A stretch of DNA of 42,078 nt, taken from positions 93,805 through 135,882 of the forward strand of contig NZ_JABTTS010000030.1 of the NCBI RefSeq assembly GCF_018638295.1, in the 5' to 3' direction. The translations under genes were made by a program, and so were the position numbers. The notes under the pieces are model-generated. The model had not been told where the DNA came from. It ran no database searches and was given only the letters and a program-made list of their open reading frames with translations. Position 1 is the stretch's first letter. Each line of letters begins with the position of its first letter. This DNA is from Streptomyces sp. CHD11. Its GTDB lineage: Bacteria; Actinomycetota; Actinomycetes; Streptomycetales; Streptomycetaceae. Positions 25,174 to 33,325 of this stretch are shown piece by piece.

Positions 25174-25200
25174 CTATTGCAAGCAACCTGCTTGCAATAG
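25174..25200. promoter_or_regulatory. Perfect 27-bp palindrome upstream of the XRE gene
   Basis: CTATTGCAAGC (25174-25184) and GCTTGCAATAG (25190-25200) are exact inverted copies around AACCT. It is markedly AT-rich for this genome and lies 27-53 bp upstream of the XRE start, where -35/-10 elements (TTGCAA, TAGCAT on the minus strand) would fall. It is the best candidate operator for the XRE protein and may also affect the divergent gene at 25308. Confidence 0.75.
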
Positions 25201-25307
25201 TGCTCCACGGCACAGCACCGGGCTCGTGAGCCTGAGCACGCGCACGTTGAACCATCCGGACGGGCAGCACGTTGAGCCGATGGTCACCGACCGATGAAAG
25301 GACTGCC

Positions 25308-25901
25308 ATGAGCCATCCGCATCAGGACGGGGCAGATTTCCAGATCCACACCGATCCGCCGATTCCGAGTGCTCGCGAGCTGGTGGACACGTACGGCGCC
25401 GACGCTGTCCGGGGTGCACTGCCCAGCAGCCTCCGACAATCCTTCGACACGGCGAACCCCTGGGCCAACATCGAAAGGGGTGAACAACTGGTCCAGACGC
25501 GAACGGACAGGCTGAACAACTTCGAACAGAACGTGCAGCAGGGCATCGACCGCCGGGGGTACACCCCTGCTGAAGCCGCAGCCGAGTGGACCCGATGGGC
25601 GCCCGTGCGACAGGAAATGCGGGATGCGGCGATTCGCTCCCTCGATGCAGTGCGAAACGCACACGACACCTACCGGACCCGCCTCGCCGAGCACGTCGAG
25701 AGGCACGGACAGACGTCGACGGTAGCGACCCGGCTGGGGCTTTACAGCACCGCACCTCTGAATACAGCGGCGGCCGCCGCCCTCGACTCGCAGCGGAACG
25801 GGCGAGGCAGGGAACGTGACCGGGATGGCCCGAGCGGCGGCAGCAGCCGTGCCCCCTTGGGATCGACCAGCGGCAACAAGCGACCACGCGGCAGAAGATG
25901 A
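25308..25901 (+). CDS. Hypothetical protein, possible acquired gene
   Basis: A 197-residue soluble protein with no family I recognise. The ATG at 25308 follows AAAGGA at 25297-25302. Sequence begins polar (SHPHQDGADFQIHTDPP), has a predicted helical middle (about 50-150) rich in Arg, Glu, Gln and Asn, and a basic Gly/Arg/Ser tail. Third-position GC is visibly lower than in its neighbours and Gln/Asn use is higher, suggesting recent transfer. The DinB-like gene starts 40 bases downstream. No catalytic motif, signal peptide or membrane segment seen. Confidence 0.65.
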   Translation: MSHPHQDGADFQIHTDPPIPSARELVDTYGADAVRGALPSSLRQSFDTANPWANIERGEQLVQTRTDRLNNFEQNVQQGIDRRGYTPAEAAAEWTRWAPVRQEMRDAAIRSLDAVRNAHDTYRTRLAEHVERHGQTSTVATRLGLYSTAPLNTAAAAALDSQRNGRGRERDRDGPSGGSSRAPLGSTSGNKRPRGRR

Positions 25902-25941
25902 CGCCCCGGAGCCCGCGGGGCGCAACGGCAGACTGAGCGGT

Positions 25942-26541
25942 ATGACTGCCGCAGCCGAAACCGCCGGGTCCGACCTCCGCCGCTACCTCCAGGAGGCCCG
26001 CGACGCCCTCCTGTGGAAACTCGACGGTCTCTCCGAGTACGACATCCGCCGCCCGATGACACCGACCGGTACCAACCTCCTGGGCCTGGTGAAGCATGCG
26101 GCCGGGGTGGAGCTGGGCTACCTCGGGGACACCTTCGGCCGCCCGTCCGGCGAGCCCCTGCCCTGGCTGGCGGACGCGGCGGAGACCAACGCGGACATGT
26201 GGGCCGCCACCGGGGAGTCGCGCGCGTTCGTGGTGGGGCTGTACCGCCGGGCGTGGGCGCACGCGGACGCGACGATCGCCGCCCTGCCGCTGGACACGGC
26301 CGGCAGGGTGCCGTGGTGGCCGGACGACCGGGACGGGCTGACCCTGCACCACGCCGTGGTCCGCGTGATCGCCGACACCCAGCGTCACGCCGGCCACGCC
26401 GACATCCTCCGCGAACTCCTGGACGGCTCCGTGGGAGAGCACGCGACCGCCACCAGCCTCCCGTCGACGGACCCGGCCTGGTGGGAGGCCTACCGCGGGC
26501 GGCTGGAGCGCGCGGCCCGGGAGGCGGACCGCCGGGCGTGA
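25942..26541 (+). CDS. DinB-like (DUF664) four-helix metal-binding protein
   Basis: A 199-residue protein from the ATG at 25942. The three metal-ligand His of the DinB/YfiT-type bundle are apparent: LLGLVKHAAGVELGYL, LHHAVVRVIAD and TQRHAGHADILRELLDG. DUF664 members include mycothiol-dependent S-transferases; mshA in this window shows the organism makes mycothiol, so a thiol-dependent detoxification role is possible but not shown. Convergent with the ABC permease gene; the intergenic CCCCCCGGGGGG (26545-26556) is a weak terminator candidate. Confidence 0.85.
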   Translation: MTAAAETAGSDLRRYLQEARDALLWKLDGLSEYDIRRPMTPTGTNLLGLVKHAAGVELGYLGDTFGRPSGEPLPWLADAAETNADMWAATGESRAFVVGLYRRAWAHADATIAALPLDTAGRVPWWPDDRDGLTLHHAVVRVIADTQRHAGHADILRELLDGSVGEHATATSLPSTDPAWWEAYRGRLERAAREADRRA

Positions 26542-26564
26542 CCGCCCCCCGGGGGGTCTCTCCG

Positions 26565-27401
26565 TCACCCCTTCACCGCCCCCGAGGTCAGCCCCTGGAC
26601 GATGTGCCGGCTGGCGAAGGCGAAGAGGACCATGGTGGGGAGGATGGTGAGCACGGCCGCCGCGGACATCGAGCCCCAGTCGATGTTGAAGCTGGAGATG
26701 AAGCCGTTCAGAGCCGTCGGCACCGTCTTGTTGTCGTCGCTGTTCATCAGCGTCACCGACAGGAACAGCTCGTTCCAGCAGTTGACGAAGTTGAAGATGA
26801 ACGCGGCCACGATCCCGGGCCGCATCACCGGCATCAGCACCCGTATCAGCGCCCCGAGACGCGACAGACCGTCGATCATGGCGGCCTCCTCCAGCGCGTC
26901 CGGGATGTTGGCGAAGAAGCCGCGCAGCATGACCGTGCAGAAGGGGACGCAGACGGCGATGTAGACGAGGATCAGGCCGAAGCGGTTGTCGACCAGCCGC
27001 AGGTCGGTCATCAGCAGGTACAGCGGGCCCAGCGCGATGAACGACGGGATCATCTGGGTGACCAGGGCCGCCATCAGCAGGGCCGACTTCGTGCGGAACT
27101 CGAACCGCGCGAGGACGTACGCCGACAGGGTCGAGATCGCCGTGGCGATCACGCCCGCGACCGTGGCCACCACCAGGCTGTTGACCAGGTACGTCCCGAA
27201 GTCCGCCTTGCCGAACAGACCTTGGTAGTTCTCCAGGGAGAACCGCTCGGGCCAGTAGGCGAGGGGGAAGGTGAAGATGTCGCCGGGCGCCTTGAGCGAG
27301 GTGACGGTGATCCAGTAGAGGGGGAAGAGGGAGAAGACCAGCCACAGGCCGAGGAACGTGAACTTGACCGCCCGGCCGGCCGTGGTTTCCTTGCCGATCA
27401 C
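26565..27401 (-). CDS. Carbohydrate ABC transporter permease (MalG type)
   Basis: A 278-residue inner-membrane permease with six membrane segments and the cytoplasmic EAA loop (EEAAMIDGLSRLG) that docks the ATPase. The N-terminus (FTFLGLWLVFSLFPLYWITVTSLK) is typical of CUT1 MalG-type permeases. The GTG at 27401 overlaps the stop of the preceding permease by four bases, so the two are translationally coupled. No ATPase gene follows; in Streptomyces several such importers share the MsiK ATPase encoded elsewhere. Confidence 0.92.
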   Translation of the reverse strand: MIGKETTAGRAVKFTFLGLWLVFSLFPLYWITVTSLKAPGDIFTFPLAYWPERFSLENYQGLFGKADFGTYLVNSLVVATVAGVIATAISTLSAYVLARFEFRTKSALLMAALVTQMIPSFIALGPLYLLMTDLRLVDNRFGLILVYIAVCVPFCTVMLRGFFANIPDALEEAAMIDGLSRLGALIRVLMPVMRPGIVAAFIFNFVNCWNELFLSVTLMNSDDNKTVPTALNGFISSFNIDWGSMSAAAVLTILPTMVLFAFASRHIVQGLTSGAVKG

Positions 27402-28378
27402 GCCCGCACCCCTCGCTTTCCGGTCTGCCGCTCCCGCGTCGCCAGCAGGAAGAACACCGCGAAGACCAGCAGGATGGCGACGACCAGGAGACCGAGGGCG
27501 GAGGCCTTGCCGTAGTCGCCCTGCTGCGTGATCTTGATCATCCAGGTGGTCACGATGTGCGTCTCGTTGTTCGGCCCGCCCCCGGTCATCCCGAAGATCA
27601 GGTCGGGGAAGTTGAAGATCCAGATGACGCGCAGCAGCACGGTGAGGGCCAGCGTCGTACGGATGTAGGGGATGGTGATCTGGAAGAGGGTCCGCGCCTT
27701 GCCCGCGCCGTCCAGTGCCGCCGCCTCGTACAGCTCGTCGGGGATCGACTGCAGCGCGGCCAGGATCATGATCGCGAAGAAGGTGACGCCGTACCAGACG
27801 TTGGCGATCAGGACGGCGATCATCGCGGTCTGCGGATCGGCCAGCCAGGCGATCGGCTCGTCGATGAGCCCCGCCTTCTGCAGCAGGTCGTTGACGACGC
27901 CGAACTCGCTGTTGAACAGCCAGCGGAACAGGATGCCGATGAGGAACCCGGAGATGGCCCACGGGAAGAAGATCAGCGCCTGGTAGAGCCCGCGGAGACG
28001 GAACCGCCGCCGCAGCCAGAGCGCGATCGCGAACCCGATCACCAGCTGCGGCACGATCGAACCCACCACCCAGAGCAGGGTGTTGTCGAGCACCGTGCTC
28101 CACGCGGGGTCGGTGAAGACGTCACGGAAGTTCTTCCAGCCCACCCAGGACGTGTCGGTGAGGTCGGTCAGGTTCCAGTTCCGGAACGCCATCTGGCTGC
28201 CGGCGATCATCGGGTAGTACGTGAAGACCGCCACGAAGACGGCCGCCGGTGCCATGAAAGCCGCGACGACCAGCCCGCGCCGGGTGGTGAACTCGCGCCG
28301 GCGCCCGGTCCGTCCGGGCGGGGCGCCCCCCTTCCGCGCGGGGGGCGCCTTGCGTACCTCGGAGGTGGACGTGGACAT
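27398..28378 (-). CDS. Carbohydrate ABC transporter permease (MalF type)
   Basis: A 326-residue permease. A basic, Pro-rich N-terminal tail (1-33) precedes six membrane helices; EAA loop EAAALDGAGKARTLFQITIP is near 220. The TDTSWVGWKNFRDVF and FPWAISGFLIGILFRW segments are characteristic of CUT1 MalF/MsmF-type subunits. ATG at 28378 lies two bases after the stop of the binding-protein gene. It should pair with the downstream MalG-type permease. Confidence 0.92.
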   Translation of the reverse strand: MSTSTSEVRKAPPARKGGAPPGRTGRRREFTTRRGLVVAAFMAPAAVFVAVFTYYPMIAGSQMAFRNWNLTDLTDTSWVGWKNFRDVFTDPAWSTVLDNTLLWVVGSIVPQLVIGFAIALWLRRRFRLRGLYQALIFFPWAISGFLIGILFRWLFNSEFGVVNDLLQKAGLIDEPIAWLADPQTAMIAVLIANVWYGVTFFAIMILAALQSIPDELYEAAALDGAGKARTLFQITIPYIRTTLALTVLLRVIWIFNFPDLIFGMTGGGPNNETHIVTTWMIKITQQGDYGKASALGLLVVAILLVFAVFFLLATRERQTGKRGVRA

Positions 28379-28380
28379 CG

Positions 28381-29676
28381 CTACTTCTTCCACTTCTCGG
28401 TCCAGTACGCGTCCCAGCCGGCCAGCAGCTCCTTCGGCGTCAGCTTGCCGAGGATCATCTTCTGCACGTCGGTGTCGGCGCGCTGCTGCCACTCCGCCCA
28501 CCAGGCGACTCCGCGCGGCTGGGTGACGACGAGGTACCGGTCCGGATTCTCCGTCATGGTGACGTAGCTGGCCCACGGGCCGGTCCGGTAGAACTCGTCC
28601 TCGGCCGCCGACTTGAGGATCGGCACCAGGCTGTTCTTCTTGGTGAACGCCGTCGACGCCTCCCCCTCGGAGAGGAACTCGACCAGCTTCACCGCCGCCG
28701 CCTTGTTCTTGCTGCCGTCCGCCACGCCCCATCCGGCGGTGGCCAGCGGCTGCACGGTCTTGCCGCTGGGCCCTGCCATCAGCGGGGCGGTGCTCCACTG
28801 GTCCTGCTGGATCGACTTGGACTCCGAGACGGTGGCGATGACCTCGGGGTCCTGGAGCAGGAAGGCGGTCGAGCCGTTGGAGAAGCCCTCGACCATCTCC
28901 GGATAGCCCCAGGCCACCGACGACTTGGGCGAGGCCTCCTCGAACAGCTTCAGGTAGGTCTCCATCGCGTCCAGCGCGCCGGGCGCGGAGAAGATCGTGC
29001 TGCCGTCCTTCAGCAGGTAGCCGTTGGCCGGGTCGATGTCGTCGGCGACGTACGCCTCGATCGCGGCGGTGGCGTTGCTGTGCGCGTTGGCACCGCCCCG
29101 GAAGGCGTAGCCGTACCGGCGCTCGGACGGGTCGTGGATCTTCGAGGCCTGCTCGAGCAGTTCCTCCCAGGAGGCCGGCGGCTTGTCGAAACCGGCCTCC
29201 TCGATCAGGTCGGTGCGGTGGAAGAGGCTCAGCCCGTAGAAGCCGTAGGGCACGAAGTACGTCCTGCCCTCGCCGTCCTCGGAGGCCTGGACGGTGTTGT
29301 CGGTCAGGGCCTCCCAGCCCTTCCAGCCGGCGAGGTCCTTCTTCATGTCGTACAGCCAGCCGTTGTTCGACCACGGCCCGACGGTGATGTCCCGCACCTC
29401 CAGCACGTCGACGCCGCTGCCGGACTGGAGCATCTGCTGGATCTTCTGGTCGGCCTGTTCGGTGGGCGGCGAGACCAGGTTGACCCTGGTCTTCGGGTTC
29501 TGCTTCTCGAAGTCGGCTATCAGCTCCTTCAGCAGGTCGGAGCGGGCGGGGTTGGTCAGGCTCTCGACCATGTTGAGGGTGACTGTTCCGCTCTCACCGG
29601 GGCTCATGGTGGAACAGCCGGTCAGAACCATCGCGGCGGCGGTGCCGAGCGCGAGAGCTGCCGTCCTTCTTCTCAT
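28381..29676 (-). CDS. Extracellular solute-binding lipoprotein of the ABC importer
   Basis: A 431-residue lipoprotein: signal sequence with lipobox LTGC and Cys21. It is a cluster B/family 1 binding protein, with FEKQNPKTRVNLV near the start, the domain-crossing MVEGFSNGSTAFLLQDPE and WGVADGSKNKAAAVKLVEFL segments, and a Trp-rich end (VAWWAEWQQRAD) as in sugar-binding members. ATG at 29676 follows GGAAGAGGTC. The substrate is unknown; family and permeases favour an oligosaccharide or modified sugar. Confidence 0.92.
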   Translation of the reverse strand: MRRRTAALALGTAAAMVLTGCSTMSPGESGTVTLNMVESLTNPARSDLLKELIADFEKQNPKTRVNLVSPPTEQADQKIQQMLQSGSGVDVLEVRDITVGPWSNNGWLYDMKKDLAGWKGWEALTDNTVQASEDGEGRTYFVPYGFYGLSLFHRTDLIEEAGFDKPPASWEELLEQASKIHDPSERRYGYAFRGGANAHSNATAAIEAYVADDIDPANGYLLKDGSTIFSAPGALDAMETYLKLFEEASPKSSVAWGYPEMVEGFSNGSTAFLLQDPEVIATVSESKSIQQDQWSTAPLMAGPSGKTVQPLATAGWGVADGSKNKAAAVKLVEFLSEGEASTAFTKKNSLVPILKSAAEDEFYRTGPWASYVTMTENPDRYLVVTQPRGVAWWAEWQQRADTDVQKMILGKLTPKELLAGWDAYWTEKWKK

Positions 29677-29752
29677 CGTGCTGACCTCTTCCTTCGGTGT
29701 ACGGGGACGACGCCGGCGTGGGCCAGGGGAGTGCCGCCGGCGCGGGCTGGGC

Positions 29753-30994
29753 CTAGGAGGTGCGGTGCCGCTCGCGCGCCGCGCGGGCCCACTCGCCGAG
29801 CACGGGAACGCATCGCTCGGCGAAGTACTCGTAGTCCTCGGCGGTGTTGTAGACATGCGCGGAGAGCCGCACATAGCCGACACCGCCGAAACTGGTGAAC
29901 GCGGCCTCGACGCCCAGTTCGGCGGCGGCCCGGTCCCGCAGGGCGTCGGCGGCCAGGCGGCTGTCGGCGAGGCCGTCGGGCAGCCTCACCAGCCGCATGC
30001 CGGGTACGGGCATGCCGACGTCGACGCGGGCGTCCGTGCCGGTCAGCCGGGTGACGGCGGCGCCCACGACCTGCTCGGCGTAGCCGGCCAGCTCGTCCAT
30101 GTAGCGGCGGGCCGCGGGCCAGCCCCAGGTGCTGCCGACGAGGTCGAGGGCCGTCGCCGCGGCCAGGTAGTGGGTGGCGTCGACCGTGCCCTGCTGGTCG
30201 AAGCGGTCGGGGTAGGGGTCGTGGGCGCCCCAGGAGTCGATCAGCGGGTACAGCGCGTCGCGCAGCGGTCCACGCGCCACCAGGGCCGCCGTACCGCGCG
30301 GCGCGCAGCCCCACTTGTGCAGGTTGCCGGCCCAGAAGTCGCAGGTGAGACCATCGAGCGGGGCGGCGATCAGTCCGGGTGCGTGCGCGCCGTCGACGAG
30401 CAGCGGCACCCCGCGCCGCCGCAGCTCCGTCCCGAGCCGTCCGACCGGCAGCCGGCGGGCGGTCGCCGAGGTGATCTGGTCGGCCACCACGAGCGCCGTG
30501 CCCTCCCCCACCTCGGCCATCACGGCCTGGTACGCCCCCTCCTCGTCCGCGTCCAGCGGCACCCGGGCGGTGCGCACCCGGCCGCCCCAGCGGCGCGCCA
30601 GCCGCTCGGCGCCCATCGTCACGGCGCCGTAGCCGTGGTCGGTGACCACGATCTCGCCGCCGCGCCGCCGCTCCAGCCCGGCGTAGACGACGCTCACTCC
30701 GGCACTCGCGTTCGGCACCAGGGCGAGGTCGCCGGGGTCCGCGCCGAGGAAGGCAGCCAGAGCGACCCGGGCCGCCGCGAGCCGCGCCGGAAGCTCGGGG
30801 AACCACACCACCGGTGCGCGCTCCATCTCCGTGCGCAGTTCGTTCTGCCGCTGCTGTGCGGCGAGCGGTACGGCGCCGAACGAGCCGTGGTTGAGATGGC
30901 GCAGGGCGGGATCCAGCGACCAGGCCCGCGCCGCCGGCCGGCCGTCGGCCAGCAGCAGGGGACGCGGTGCGGTGGTGACCTCGGTCTCGCTCAC
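29753..30994 (-). CDS. PLP-dependent aminotransferase class V (CefD-like)
   Basis: A roughly 413-residue fold-type I PLP enzyme. HLNHGSFGAVP near residue 33, the PNASAGVSVVYAGL cofactor-loop region, the PLP-ring Asp in LLVDGAHAPGLI and the Schiff-base Lys in FWAGNLHKWGCAPRG match isopenicillin-N-epimerase-like aminotransferases. The GTG at 30994 is chosen for GGGAG just upstream; a GTG at 31018 is possible. It precedes the ABC importer by 76 bp on the same strand and is divergent from a FadR-type regulator, so it probably acts on the imported compound. No beta-lactam genes are nearby. Confidence 0.85.
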   Translation of the reverse strand: MSETEVTTAPRPLLLADGRPAARAWSLDPALRHLNHGSFGAVPLAAQQRQNELRTEMERAPVVWFPELPARLAAARVALAAFLGADPGDLALVPNASAGVSVVYAGLERRRGGEIVVTDHGYGAVTMGAERLARRWGGRVRTARVPLDADEEGAYQAVMAEVGEGTALVVADQITSATARRLPVGRLGTELRRRGVPLLVDGAHAPGLIAAPLDGLTCDFWAGNLHKWGCAPRGTAALVARGPLRDALYPLIDSWGAHDPYPDRFDQQGTVDATHYLAAATALDLVGSTWGWPAARRYMDELAGYAEQVVGAAVTRLTGTDARVDVGMPVPGMRLVRLPDGLADSRLAADALRDRAAAELGVEAAFTSFGGVGYVRLSAHVYNTAEDYEYFAERCVPVLGEWARAARERHRTS

Positions 30995-31100
30995 ATGACT
31001 CCCATCCGCGAGGGACACATCAGACCCTCAGGCCGAGACGTATGATGACTCGGGATGTTGGCACGCCTTTTTCGGCCATGACAAGCCCTGTGCAGCAAAG

Positions 31101-31114
31101 AAGTCGGATGACTT
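31101..31114. promoter_or_regulatory. Candidate operator in FadR / aminotransferase intergenic region
   Basis: AAGTC-GGAT-GACTT is a perfect inverted repeat. The motif GATGAC recurs at about 31044, 31107 and 31138, and CATCTGATG (31134-31142) is also palindromic. A TACAGT -10-like box (31154-31159) for the regulator lies next to them. FadR-type regulators bind short inverted repeats of this size, usually near their own gene. Confidence 0.5.
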
Positions 31115-31207
31115 ACGGCCGACACATCCAAGACATCTGATGACCCGCCTCGCTACAGTGCTCCGAGGGACGACGGGATCCGCCGGTCCCGCCAGGGGAG
31201 GAATCGG

Positions 31208-31921
31208 ATGTCCGCAGTCGACAAGGCGTTCCACGGCCTACGGCACATGATCGCGACGGGGCGGCTCGGCGCCGGGGAGCGCATTCCCCCCGAGGCGGAT
31301 CTCTGCGAGGAACTGGGCGTCTCCCGCGGCTCACTGCGCGAGGCGGTGCGCATGCTCGCGGCCCTGGGCGTGATCGAGCCGCGCCACGGCTCCGGCACCT
31401 ATGTCTCCCAGCTCCGGCCCGAGGACCTCATCGGCAGCCTCTCGCTGACCCTGCAACTGCTGCCGCTGCCCGGCCTGCTGGAGGTCTACGAGATCCGGCG
31501 CGTCCTGGAGGCGCACGTCGCCGCCAAGGCCGCCGCCCGCGCGACACCCGGGACGATCGAGACCCTCTTCTCCCTCATCGAGGCCATGGAGGCCACCGAG
31601 GACCCCACCGAGGCCTCGGAGCTCGACCACCGCTTCCACGCCGAGATCGCCCGCGCGGGCGGCAACCCCACCCTCGCCTCGCTGCTCGCGGTCTTCCGCG
31701 CCCGCTCCCGCAAGTACCAGGTCTTCACCCTCCCCGAGGGCCCCGACCTGCGCCGCAAGAGCGACGCCGACCACCGCATCCTGGCCACCGCGATCGCCGA
31801 CCGCGACCCCGGCACGGCAGCGGGCGCGGCCGAGGCCCACGTCGCCCAGACGGAACGCTGGCTGCGCGCGCTGATGCCGCCGGTGGAGGAGACGGAGCGG
31901 GACGACACCCCCTCCGCCTGA
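31208..31921 (+). CDS. FadR-subfamily GntR transcriptional regulator
   Basis: A 237-residue regulator. Winged HTH about 5-72 (IPPEADLCEELGVSRGSLREAVRMLAALGVIEPRHGSGTYV) and all-helical FCD effector domain about 90-220, with metal-site residues Asp/His in ELDHRFHAEIARAGGN and DADHRILATAIADRD and a late AEAHVAQTERWL. Members respond to carboxylates or sugar acids. SD GGGGAGGAA precedes the ATG. It is divergent from the aminotransferase-ABC operon, its probable target. Confidence 0.9.
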   Translation: MSAVDKAFHGLRHMIATGRLGAGERIPPEADLCEELGVSRGSLREAVRMLAALGVIEPRHGSGTYVSQLRPEDLIGSLSLTLQLLPLPGLLEVYEIRRVLEAHVAAKAAARATPGTIETLFSLIEAMEATEDPTEASELDHRFHAEIARAGGNPTLASLLAVFRARSRKYQVFTLPEGPDLRRKSDADHRILATAIADRDPGTAAGAAEAHVAQTERWLRALMPPVEETERDDTPSA

Positions 31922-32032
31922 CCGGGCCCACCCACTTTTTTGTGCGTACTTGGCGTCCGGCGCGGTGCGGGCGAACCTTGTGGTGAACCGACCGGGGCGC
32001 TCAGCGGAGGGAGGGAGTGCGGGCAGGCGTCG

Positions 32033-32383
32033 TCATGAGGCCGGAGGGCGGACCCCGCCCAGCTTCTCGAGGCGGCGATGGCCCCAGTCCGACAGGGGCG
32101 CCAGCGCCTCGGAGAGTTCACGGCCGAACCCGGTCAGCGAGTAGACCGTCTTCGGCGGCAGTACGTCGTGCACCTCCCGGTGCACCACGCCGTCCGCCTC
32201 CATCTCGCGCAACGCGTCGGTCAGCACCTTCTCACTGAGGCCGGGCACCCGTCGGCGCAGTTCGGCCGGACGGTGCGGACCGGACTCCAGCAGCCACAGC
32301 AGCGTGGTCTTCCACTTGCCCTCGATCACGGCGATCGCGGCGGTCACCCCGCAGACGTCCGGATCATGCCGCCGGTGCACCAT
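32033..32383 (-). CDS. HxlR-family transcriptional regulator
   Basis: A 116-residue MarR-like winged-helix protein. The family Cys (DPDVCGVTAAIAVIEGKWKTTLLWLL) and HTH (RPAELRRRVPGLSEKVLTDALREMEADGVVHREV) with wing VYSLTGFGREL are clear. HxlR proteins often sense electrophiles or redox signals through the N-terminal Cys and control a divergent oxidoreductase gene. Here the divergent gene is the imine-reductase-like dehydrogenase, 51 bases away. Confidence 0.92.
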   Translation of the reverse strand: MVHRRHDPDVCGVTAAIAVIEGKWKTTLLWLLESGPHRPAELRRRVPGLSEKVLTDALREMEADGVVHREVHDVLPPKTVYSLTGFGRELSEALAPLSDWGHRRLEKLGGVRPPAS

Positions 32384-32434
32384 GACGCGCCCCTTTCCTC
32401 ATCAAATGACCTGCACTTCAACGGAGTCACCACC

Positions 32435-33325
32435 ATGTCTTACACCACCGACCAGTCCGCCGCCGTGACCGTCCTCGGTCTCGGACCGATGGGCCGGGCA
32501 CTGGCCGCGGCCTTCCTGGACGCGGGTCTGCACACCACCGTCTGGAACCGCACCCCGGGCCGGGACGGCGAACTGACCGCGCGGGGCGCGGTCCCGGCAC
32601 CCACTCCCGAGGAGGCGGTCGCCGCAAGCCCGCTGACCGTCGTCTGCGTGGTGAACTACGACGCCTCGGACGCCGTACTGCGCCAGGCCGCCGTCACCAC
32701 CGCGCTCAAGGGCCGGACGGTCGTGAACCTGAGCGCCGACACCCCGGAGCGCGCCCGTGACACGGCAGGCTGGGCCGGCCGGCACGGCATCCGCTACCTG
32801 GACGGCGCGATCATGACCCCCACGCCGGCCATCGGCACGGACGACGCGGTGTTCCTGCACAGCGGGCCCCGGGAGCTGTACGAAGAACACCGGCCGGTCC
32901 TGGCGGCGCTCGGCGGCACCCACACCCATCTCGGCGAGGACACGGGCCGGGCCGCGGCGTACGACATCGCGCTCCTCGACATCTTCTGGACGGCGATGGC
33001 CGGCTGTACGCACGCCCTCGCGCTGGCCCGCGCGGAAGGCGTCACCGGCGCGGAACTCGCTCCCTTCGCCCAGGGCATCGCCGCGATCCTGCCACCGATG
33101 TTCACCGAGTTCGCGGCCGACAGCGACACCGGCACGTACCCGGGCGAGCTCAACCCGATCACCTCGGCCGCGTCCACGATGACCCACATCGTGCACGCCT
33201 CCGAAGCCCACGGGATCGACGCGAGCGTCATGCGGGTGATCGAGGGCCAGGCCCGCCGGGGCATCGCCCTGGGGCACGGCACGGACGGGTTCAGCCGGGT
33301 GGGCGAGGTCATCGGCCGGCGCTGA
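32435..33325 (+). CDS. NAD(P)-dependent imine-reductase-like oxidoreductase
   Basis: A 296-residue protein of the beta-hydroxyacid dehydrogenase/imine reductase group. The N-terminal Rossmann motif VTVLGLGPMGRALAAAFL, cofactor-selecting WNRTPGRDGEL (Arg favouring NADPH), and the long interdomain helix with AAAYDIALLDIFWTAMAG and STMTHIVHASEAHGID are typical of IREDs, where two subunits swap helices. The natural substrate is unknown. ATG at 32435. Its last 17 bases overlap the convergent tandem-kinase gene. Confidence 0.88.
   Translation: MSYTTDQSAAVTVLGLGPMGRALAAAFLDAGLHTTVWNRTPGRDGELTARGAVPAPTPEEAVAASPLTVVCVVNYDASDAVLRQAAVTTALKGRTVVNLSADTPERARDTAGWAGRHGIRYLDGAIMTPTPAIGTDDAVFLHSGPRELYEEHRPVLAALGGTHTHLGEDTGRAAAYDIALLDIFWTAMAGCTHALALARAEGVTGAELAPFAQGIAAILPPMFTEFAADSDTGTYPGELNPITSAASTMTHIVHASEAHGIDASVMRVIEGQARRGIALGHGTDGFSRVGEVIGRR

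Noticed and set aside
26545..26556. CCCCCCGGGGGG as terminator between DinB-like gene and permease
   Set aside because: Perfect palindrome but with no loop and no T-tract; mentioned only as a weak candidate.
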